A DNA stretch of 5,244 nucleotides. Origin: Paracoccaceae bacterium. GTDB taxonomy: Bacteria; Pseudomonadota; Alphaproteobacteria; Rhodobacterales; Rhodobacteraceae. Below the pieces are notes generated by a model that had not been told where the DNA came from, made no database searches, and saw only the letters and a program-made list of their open reading frames with translations. Shown here one piece after another: positions 1 to 5,244 of this stretch. The stretch spans positions 1 to 5,244 of the forward strand of contig DAOUQK010000267.1 in the NCBI GenBank assembly GCA_030625695.1. Direction: 5' to 3'. Position 1 is the stretch's first letter, and the number at the start of each line of letters is the position of its first letter. The translations under genes and the position numbers were made by a program.

Positions 1-3000
1 GACTGAGGTCTTGCGCAAAGGTTATTCGATCTATGGCTGGCGGCATGTGCCGGTTGAGGTGGGGTGTCTGGGCGACAAGGCCAATGCGACGCGGCCCGAG
101 ATTGAGCAGATCCTGATCTCCAACTCCAAAGGCGTTGATGAGGAACGATTTGAGCGGGAATTGTATGTGATTCGACGCCGTATTGAAAAGGCGGCGGCGG
201 AGCAGGGGATTGCAGGGCTTTATGTGGCGTCGCTTTCGTGCCGGTCGATTGTCTATAAGGGCATGATGCTGGCGGAACAGGTGGCGGATTTCTATCCTGA
301 TCTGAGAGACGAGCGATTTCAAAGCGCCTTTGCGATCTATCACCAGCGATATTCGACCAATACGTTCCCGCAGTGGTGGCTGGCGCAGCCGTTTCGGATG
401 TTGGCGCATAATGGCGAAATCAATACGCTGAAGGGCAACGTCAACTGGATGAAAAGCCACGAGATTCGCATGTCGGCAGCGACGTTTGGCGAGATGGCGG
501 AAGATATCAAGCCGATCATTCCGGGCGGGTCGTCGGATTCGGCCGCGTTGGATGCGGTGTTTGAGGTTTTGGTGCGCGCGGGCCGGTCGGCACCTATGGC
601 CAAGACCATGTTGGTCCCGGAATCGTGGTCCAAGCAGGCGGTCGATCTGCCGCAGGCGTGGCGCGATATGTATTCCTATTGCAATAGCGTGATGGAGCCG
701 TGGGACGGGCCGGCCGCCTTGGCGATGACTGATGGGCGCTGGGTTTGTGCCGGGTTGGACCGGAACGGCCTGCGGCCAATGCGCTATGTTCTGACGGGTG
801 ACGGGTTGTTGATTGCGGGTTCCGAGGCCGGGATGGTTCCGGTGGATGAAGCGCGCGTTGTTGAAAAGGGCGCGTTGGGACCGGGGCAGATGCTGGCCGT
901 GGATATGAAGAAGGGTAAGCTTTTTCATGACACTGAAATCAAGAACAAGCTGAGCAAGGCGAGGCCGTTTAGTGAATGGGTCGGTCGGATAAATGATGTG
1001 GATTCTGCGCTGACCGGGGTCAATGAGTTTGCTTTGTTCGAAGGGGCTGAACTGCGCAAGCGCCAGATCGCTGCCGGGTATTCGATTGAGGAGTTGGAGC
1101 AAATTCTGGCACCGATGGCGGAGGACGGCAAAGAGGTTCTGGCCTCGATGGGGGATGACACACCTAGTGCGGTGTTGTCCGAGATGTACCGGCCGTTAAG
1201 TCATTATTTCCGGCAGAATTTCAGTCAGGTGACCAACCCGCCGATTGATAGTTTACGTGAATTCAGGGTGATGAGCCTGAAGACACGGTTTGGGAACTTG
1301 AAGAACGTGCTGGACGAGGACTCCAGTCAGACCGAGATTATCGTTTTGGAGAGTCCGTTTGTTGGTAACGCGCAGTTTGATGCGTTGCTGGAGACGTTCA
1401 ATGCGCCAACGGCCGAAATTGATTGTTCGTTTGAGGCCGGACCGGGGGCGCTGGGCTATGCTTTGACGCGGGTCAGGGACGAGGCCGAGGATGCGGTGCG
1501 GTCGGGTGCCGGGCATATTGTTTTGACCGATCAGCATTCGGGCGAGGCGCGCGTGGCGATGCCGATGATACTGGCGACAAGTGCGGTGCATTCGCATCTG
1601 ACGCGCAAGGGGTTGAGGACGTTTTGTTCGCTGAATGTGCGCAGTGCCGAATGCATTGATCCGCATTATTTCGCGGTGCTGATTGGCTGTGGGGCGACGG
1701 TGGTGAACGCGTACCTGGCCGAGGATTCATTGGCGGACCGGATTGGACGGGGATTGGCCGAAGGGACGCTGACCGAGAATATTGCGAGGTATCGCGCGGC
1801 GATTGACCAGGGGTTGCTGAAGATCATGGCGAAGATGGGGATTTCGGTTATTTCCTCATATCGCGGCGGGTTGAATTATGAGGCTGTAGGGCTAAGTCGG
1901 GCCATGTGCGCCGAGTATTTTCCCGGCATGACCAGCCGGATTTCCGGCATCGGTGTCAGTGGTATTCAGCATCAGGCCGAGAAGGTACACCGCGTCGGTT
2001 GGGGCGGGCAGGATTTGCTGCCCATCGGCGGGTTCTACAAGGCGCGGACGTCGGGCGAGACCCATGCCTGGGAAGCGACGTCGATGAAGCTGTTGCAGAT
2101 GGCGTGTGACAAGGCGTCGTTTGAGTTGTGGAGGCAATATTCGGCGCAGATGCAGGCGCGGCCGCCGATCCATTTGCGGGATTTGTTGGCGATCAAACCT
2201 TTGGGCGATGCGATTCCGTTGGAGGAAGTTGAGAGCATCACGGCGATCCGCAAGCGGTTTGTGACGCCGGGGATGTCGCTGGGCGCGCTTAGCCCTGAAG
2301 CGCATAAGACGTTGAATGTGGCGATGAACCGGATTGGGGCCAAGTCCGACAGTGGCGAGGGCGGCGAAGACCCGGCGCATTTTGTGCCGGAGCCGAATGG
2401 CGATAATCCGAGCGCCAAGATCAAACAGGTGGCTTCGGGGCGCTTTGGGGTGACGGCGGAATATCTGAACCAATGTGAAGAGCTTGAGATCAAAGTGGCG
2501 CAGGGGGCCAAGCCGGGTGAAGGCGGGCAATTGCCGGGAATCAAGGTGACGGAATTGATTGCGCGGTTGCGGCATTCGATCAAAGGGGTGACATTGATTT
2601 CACCGCCACCGCATCACGATATCTATTCGATCGAAGACCTTGCGCAGTTGATTTACGACCTCAAACAAATCAACCCGCGCTGTAAGGTGACGGTGAAGCT
2701 GGTGGCATCCAGTGGCGTGGGCACAATTGCGGCGGGCGTGGTCAAGGCCAAGGCGGATATCATCCTGATTTCGGGGCATAATGGTGGGACGGGGGCGAGT
2801 CCCGCCACCAGCATCAAATATGTCGGCCTGCCATGGGAAATGGGCCTGACCGAAACGCATCAGGTCTTGGCAATGAACAACCTGCGCGAGCGGGTGACAT
2901 TGCGCACCGATGGCGGTTTGCGCACGGGCCGCGATATTGTCATGGCGGCGATGATGGGGGCCGAGGAATATGGCATCGGCACTGCGGCGTTGATCGCCAT

Positions 3001-4147
3001 GGGCTGTATCATGGTGCGCCAGTGTCAAAGCAATACCTGCCCGGTTGGGGTTTGTACGCAAGACGAAGATCTGCGGGCGAAATTCACCGGCAGTGCGGAT
3101 AAGGTGGTCAACCTGATCACGTTCTACGCTCAGGAGGTCCGTGAATTGCTGGCCTCGATCGGCGCGCGTTCGTTGGATGAGGTGATTGGTCGTGCGGACC
3201 TTTTGGCGCAGGTTTCGCGCGGGTCGGCGCATTTGGATGATCTGGACCTTAACCCGTTGTTGATCACGGTCGATGGGGCGACGGGCATCAAATATAACCG
3301 CAACAAGGAGCGTAACGAGGTGCCCGATACGCTGGATGCCGAGATTATACGCGACGCGGCACGGTTCCTGAAAGACGGCGAAAAGATGCAGCTTTCTTAT
3401 GCGATCCAGAACACGCACCGCACGGTTGGCGCGCGCACGTCCAGCCACATTGTGCAGAATTTCGGGATGCGCAACAGTTTTCAACCCGATCATCTGACGG
3501 TGAAACTGCAAGGCTCGGCGGGGCAGTCACTGGGCGCGTTTGCCGCACCGGGGCTTAAGCTGGAAGTCAGCGGTGACGCCAATGATTACGTTGGCAAGGG
3601 GCTGTCGGGGGGTACCATCGTGGTGCGCCCGCCGCAGATCAGCCCACTGATCGCGGATCAGAATACCATCATCGGCAACACGGTGCTGTATGGCGCGACG
3701 GCCGGCTTTCTGTTTGCGGCGGGTCGCGCGGGCGAGCGGTTTGCGGTGCGCAATTCCGGCGCGAGTGTGGTGGTCGAGGGCTGTGGTTCAAACGGCTGCG
3801 AATATATGACCGGTGGTGTTGCGGTGATATTGGGCGAGATTGGTGCCAATTTTGGCGCCGGGATGACGGGCGGAATGGCGTATTTGTATGACCCTGACGG
3901 GTTGGCCGAAACCTTGATGAACCCGGAAACGATTGTCACCTGCCGGGTGGGCGGGGACCATTGGCTGGCAGAGTTGAAGGGGCTGATCGAACGCCATGCG
4001 GCTGAGACTTCAAGCCGCAAGGCTGCCAAGATATTGCAGCATTGGGACAACGCAAAGGGTCATTTTCTGCAAGTTTGCCCGAAAGAGATGCTGGCGCATT
4101 TGCCCGCGCCATTGCATCTGGAGGATACGGCCATTCCGGCAGAGTAA
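1..4147 (+). CDS. gltB: Glutamate synthase (NADPH) large/alpha subunit, 5'-truncated by the window edge
   Basis: The large subunit of glutamate synthase (GOGAT) hydrolyses glutamine, channels the ammonia internally and makes glutamate from 2-oxoglutarate on FMN, with electrons from the GltD partner. It is a cytosolic enzyme of ammonium assimilation. The frame is open from the left edge (first full codon at 2), giving 1381 residues; the family is about 1,480-1,520, so roughly 100-140 residues are missing, including the start and the N-terminal nucleophile Cys of the class-II amidotransferase domain. Numbering from base 2, the amidotransferase part shows RYSTN (116-120) and HNGEIN (136-141). 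A central domain follows (about 345-740). The FMN synthase domain (about 745-1115) carries MSLGALS near 758 and SGHNGGTG (924-931). Cysteines 1002, 1008 and 1013 form the C-x5-C-x4-C [3Fe-4S] ligand set. A glycine-rich beta-helix (GXGXG) domain ends the protein (about 1135-1330). The frame is intact to TAA at 4145-4147. The TTG at 11 is an internal Leu codon, not a start. gltD is not seen. Confidence 0.97.
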   Translation, partial: TEVLRKGYSIYGWRHVPVEVGCLGDKANATRPEIEQILISNSKGVDEERFERELYVIRRRIEKAAAEQGIAGLYVASLSCRSIVYKGMMLAEQVADFYPDLRDERFQSAFAIYHQRYSTNTFPQWWLAQPFRMLAHNGEINTLKGNVNWMKSHEIRMSAATFGEMAEDIKPIIPGGSSDSAALDAVFEVLVRAGRSAPMAKTMLVPESWSKQAVDLPQAWRDMYSYCNSVMEPWDGPAALAMTDGRWVCAGLDRNGLRPMRYVLTGDGLLIAGSEAGMVPVDEARVVEKGALGPGQMLAVDMKKGKLFHDTEIKNKLSKARPFSEWVGRINDVDSALTGVNEFALFEGAELRKRQIAAGYSIEELEQILAPMAEDGKEVLASMGDDTPSAVLSEMYRPLSHYFRQNFSQVTNPPIDSLREFRVMSLKTRFGNLKNVLDEDSSQTEIIVLESPFVGNAQFDALLETFNAPTAEIDCSFEAGPGALGYALTRVRDEAEDAVRSGAGHIVLTDQHSGEARVAMPMILATSAVHSHLTRKGLRTFCSLNVRSAECIDPHYFAVLIGCGATVVNAYLAEDSLADRIGRGLAEGTLTENIARYRAAIDQGLLKIMAKMGISVISSYRGGLNYEAVGLSRAMCAEYFPGMTSRISGIGVSGIQHQAEKVHRVGWGGQDLLPIGGFYKARTSGETHAWEATSMKLLQMACDKASFELWRQYSAQMQARPPIHLRDLLAIKPLGDAIPLEEVESITAIRKRFVTPGMSLGALSPEAHKTLNVAMNRIGAKSDSGEGGEDPAHFVPEPNGDNPSAKIKQVASGRFGVTAEYLNQCEELEIKVAQGAKPGEGGQLPGIKVTELIARLRHSIKGVTLISPPPHHDIYSIEDLAQLIYDLKQINPRCKVTVKLVASSGVGTIAAGVVKAKADIILISGHNGGTGASPATSIKYVGLPWEMGLTETHQVLAMNNLRERVTLRTDGGLRTGRDIVMAAMMGAEEYGIGTAALIAMGCIMVRQCQSNTCPVGVCTQDEDLRAKFTGSADKVVNLITFYAQEVRELLASIGARSLDEVIGRADLLAQVSRGSAHLDDLDLNPLLITVDGATGIKYNRNKERNEVPDTLDAEIIRDAARFLKDGEKMQLSYAIQNTHRTVGARTSSHIVQNFGMRNSFQPDHLTVKLQGSAGQSLGAFAAPGLKLEVSGDANDYVGKGLSGGTIVVRPPQISPLIADQNTIIGNTVLYGATAGFLFAAGRAGERFAVRNSGASVVVEGCGSNGCEYMTGGVAVILGEIGANFGAGMTGGMAYLYDPDGLAETLMNPETIVTCRVGGDHWLAELKGLIERHAAETSSRKAAKILQHWDNAKGHFLQVCPKEMLAHLPAPLHLEDTAIPAE

Positions 4148-4190
4148 CATTTGCCGGTCTGGCCGTTGGTCACAGACCTGTCGATGATCC

Positions 4191-4213
4191 GTAGGATGGG
4201 TTTTCAACCCATC
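4191..4213 (+). repeat. Left REP-like unit (GTAG head plus hairpin)
   Basis: GTAG at 4191-4194 is followed directly by GATGGGTT (4195-4202), a TTC loop (4203-4205) and AACCCATC (4206-4213), a perfect 8-bp stem. The tetranucleotide head 5' of a short palindrome is the hallmark of REP sequences. It is the forward unit of the pair described for the whole element. Confidence 0.65.
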
Positions 4214-4239
4214 GCCCCTCACGCCGAAATAGCAGGTTA

Positions 4240-4262
4240 GATGGGTTGAAAACTCATCCTAC
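4240..4262 (-). repeat. Right REP-like unit, inverted orientation
   Basis: Read on the minus strand this unit also starts with GTAG (complement of 4259-4262) followed by a palindrome. On the + strand the stem is GATGGGTT (4240-4247), loop GAA (4248-4250), AACTCATC (4251-4258). The T at 4254 is the only departure from perfect symmetry with the left unit. In + strand RNA it pairs as G-U with G4244 in the small hairpin, or with G4199 in the long one. A minus-strand transcript would instead have an A-C mismatch. Confidence 0.6.
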
Positions 4263-4296
4263 GGCACGTTGAAATGTCTTTTCTAACGGCATCCCC

Positions 4297-4313
4297 GGAA
4301 AGAGTTACTTTCC
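4297..4313. other. Small hairpin upstream of mtgA, function unknown
   Basis: GGAAAG (4297-4302) and CTTTCC (4308-4313) form a perfect 6-bp stem around the 5-base loop AGTTA. It is unrelated in sequence to the REP-like units. No T-run follows, so a terminator role is not supported. It could be a protein-binding dyad, part of the mtgA leader if transcription starts upstream, or chance. Confidence 0.3.
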
Positions 4314-4409
4314 CGAGTGTGCGTTGATTTCGTCCGGCCGGGCGGTGCAGATGATCGCAGTTGCGCCGTAAGGTAAGTCAGTGCTTTCCTGCGTTGGCAC
4401 AGGCCTCTA

Positions 4410-4415
4410 TATATT
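4410..4415 (+). promoter_or_regulatory. Possible -10 box for mtgA
   Basis: TATATT matches five of six bases of the sigma-70-type -10 consensus and sits in a short AT-rich patch in otherwise GC-rich DNA. No good -35 hexamer lies 16-18 bases upstream: the TTGGCA at 4394-4399 is only 10 bases away. A start site 6-8 bases downstream would fall at or next to the mtgA ATG at 4422. There is no Shine-Dalgarno-like purine run in the 20 bases before that ATG, so a leaderless transcript is conceivable. This is a weak prediction from pattern only. Confidence 0.25.
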
Positions 4416-4421
4416 CGAACT

Positions 4422-5159
4422 ATGGCACGGGCAAAAAGCAAATCCAGAAAATCCGCGAAGCGTCGCAAAAAGGCCGGTGGGTGGGGACGACTGTTACGTT
4501 GGGCCGGATTCATCCTGCTGCGCACGACGACGGTTTTTATCGTCACCGTGATGGTGGTGGTTGTGCTTTATACCGTGGTCAATCCACCCATTACCCATAC
4601 GATCTGGTCTGAATCCCGCCGGTTAGGCGCGGTTGATCGCGAGTGGGTGCCGATCGAAGATATAGCGCCCGTCATGGCCCGGTCGGTTGTGGCGGCAGAG
4701 GATGCGAATTTCTGTTTGCATTGGGGGTTTGATGTGGCGGCGATCCGTGCTGCGATGCAAGGCGGCGGGGCGCGGGGTGGGTCGACCATTACCCAGCAGG
4801 TGGTGAAGAACGTGTTCCTTTGGCAAGGGCGCAGTTGGATCCGCAAGGCGCTTGAGGCCGCGATTACCCCGGCGGTCGAGGCGGTATGGTCCAAGCGCCG
4901 GATCATCGAGGTTTACCTGAACATTGCCGAGATGGACGAAGGAGTGTTTGGAGTTGAAGCCGCAGCGAGGCGGTATTTCAATGTGGAGCCCGAGAGGTTG
5001 AGTGCGCGCCAAGCGGCTTTGATTGCGTCTGTGTTGCCATCCCCCAAGACAAGGTCGGCGGCGAACCCAAGCGTTTCATTGCGAAAACGCGCGGTTTTGA
5101 TCAGTGACGGGGCGGCGACAATCCTTAGCGATGGGCGGTCTGGGTGTTTCGAGGATTGA
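4422..5159 (+). CDS. mtgA: Monofunctional biosynthetic peptidoglycan glycosyltransferase
   Basis: MtgA polymerises lipid II into glycan strands at the periplasmic face of the inner membrane; it is a GT51 enzyme without a transpeptidase domain. The 245-residue protein has a Lys/Arg-rich cytoplasmic N-terminus (about 1-35), one membrane anchor (about 35-53, rich in Val, Thr and Ile), then the GT51 domain. Motif 1 is EDANFCLHWG (93-102), with E93 the expected catalytic glutamate. Motif 2 is GGSTITQQ (119-126), followed by KNVFLW (129-134). The next motifs are RKALE (141-145) and KRRIIEVYLN (158-167), then GVFGVEAAARRYF (174-186). The ending CFED, as I recall it, is common in roseobacterial homologues. 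Length is normal for the family and no catalytic motif is missing. ATG 4422 is the only plausible start: the frame has a stop at 4374-4376, no ATG/GTG/TTG lies between, and the next candidates fall inside the membrane anchor. It lacks a clear ribosome-binding site. It lies 274 bases after gltB, beyond the repeat, so it is probably transcribed separately. Confidence 0.96.
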   Translation: MARAKSKSRKSAKRRKKAGGWGRLLRWAGFILLRTTTVFIVTVMVVVVLYTVVNPPITHTIWSESRRLGAVDREWVPIEDIAPVMARSVVAAEDANFCLHWGFDVAAIRAAMQGGGARGGSTITQQVVKNVFLWQGRSWIRKALEAAITPAVEAVWSKRRIIEVYLNIAEMDEGVFGVEAAARRYFNVEPERLSARQAALIASVLPSPKTRSAANPSVSLRKRAVLISDGAATILSDGRSGCFED

Positions 5160-5222
5160 AAACCTTGCGCGAAACGGGCATTGGTTTTGGATAAGGTTTG
5201 TTTCTGAATTATCTGGATAGTT

Positions 5223-5244
5223 ATGGCCCGTTTGTTTCACGTTC
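5223..5244 (+). CDS. Probable glutathione S-transferase family protein, 5' fragment only
   Basis: ATG at 5223 opens a frame that runs off the right edge after seven codons, reading MARLFHV. This resembles the N-terminus of Rhodobacterales glutathione S-transferase family proteins, whose first beta strand precedes a Ser/Cys active-site loop, and such a gene is, from memory, often found after mtgA in this group. A weak ribosome-binding site, GGATAG (5215-5220), lies just before the ATG. The gap from the mtgA stop is 63 bases, which allows co-transcription with mtgA. Seven residues are too few to prove a family, so the product is an inference from a short match plus context; the presence of some gene start here is more certain. 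Confidence 0.5.

Larger units (their letters stand above)
4189..4264. repeat. REPIN/BIME-like inverted repeat in the gltB-mtgA gap
   Basis: Two 25-base arms (4189-4213 and 4240-4264) are reverse complements at 24 of 25 positions and flank a 26-base spacer. Each arm is itself a GTAG head followed by an 8-bp palindrome with a 3-base loop, which is the architecture of REP sequences recognised by REP-associated tyrosine transposases (RAYTs). Two REPs in opposite orientation match what is called a REPIN or BIME. The single mismatch (T4254 facing G4199) becomes a G-U wobble in + strand RNA, so a 25-bp hairpin can still form in a gltB transcript. The element begins 41 bases after the gltB stop, so it could act as a transcript 3' stabiliser or attenuator. 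It lacks an adjoining T-run, so it is not a classic intrinsic terminator. The symmetry is seen directly; REP family membership is inferred from architecture, and copy number cannot be judged from one window. Confidence 0.8.

Noticed and set aside
1892..2575. Long minus-strand open frames opposite gltB (also 2600-3511 and 1253-1666)
   Set aside because: They lie entirely inside the conserved gltB frame, are rich in Arg, His and Pro as expected for antisense reading of GC-rich codons, and show no recognisable domain.
4148..4180. Possible gltB terminator: 6-bp stem GGTCTG (4156-4161) with CAGACC (4173-4178)
   Set aside because: The loop is 11 bases, the stem is short and no T-run follows, so an intrinsic terminator is not supported.
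4267..4288. Imperfect hairpin between CGTT and AACG with a TCTTTT stretch
   Set aside because: The outer 4-bp stem is followed by a wobble and a mismatch, and the T-stretch lies inside the structure, so it is not a terminator.
4394..4409. TTGGCAC at 4394-4400 as a sigma-54 -24 box for mtgA
   Set aside because: The GC dinucleotide required at the -12 position, 10 bases after the GG, is absent (TA is there).
4361..4612. A + strand 83-codon frame overlapping the mtgA start
   Set aside because: It reads out of frame through the mtgA N-terminus, has no recognisable domain, and the mtgA frame carries all the conserved GT51 motifs.
5160..5222. Promoter for the gene starting at 5223
   Set aside because: Candidate hexamers such as TTGCGC (5165) and TTGGAT (5187) pair only with poor -10 matches at normal spacing. 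Co-transcription with mtgA is equally plausible.

Overview
This window looks like a piece of an alphaproteobacterial chromosome, most likely Rhodobacterales (Roseobacter-type). That placement is an inference from three things: the alphaproteobacterial character of the GltB and MtgA proteins, a moderately GC-rich composition with many TTG, GCG and GTG codons, and the gene order gltB, mtgA, then a probable glutathione S-transferase start. All genes read on the + strand. No mobile-element gene, tRNA, rRNA or CRISPR array is visible.

Region by region. (1) From the left edge to 4147 is most of gltB, the large (alpha) subunit of NADPH-dependent glutamate synthase. It is cut by the window edge, so the start codon and the catalytic N-terminal cysteine lie outside. 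(2) From 4148 to 4421 is a 274-base gap. Its main content is a strong inverted repeat (4189-4264) whose two arms each look like a REP sequence (GTAG head plus a small palindrome), arranged head-out as a REPIN/BIME-like unit. A second small hairpin and an AT-rich -10-like box just before the next gene are weaker signals. (3) From 4422 to 5159 is a complete mtgA, a membrane-anchored monofunctional peptidoglycan glycosyltransferase. (4) From 5160 to 5222 is a short spacer. (5) From 5223 to the right edge are the first seven codons of what is probably a glutathione S-transferase family gene.

The genes have separate housekeeping roles: nitrogen assimilation for GltB, cell-wall glycan synthesis for MtgA, and probably thiol chemistry for the last. 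Nothing suggests one joint pathway. gltD, which encodes the partner subunit of GltB, is not downstream within this window. No new defence, mobile or biosynthetic system is visible. The feature most worth following up is the REP-like element between gltB and mtgA.
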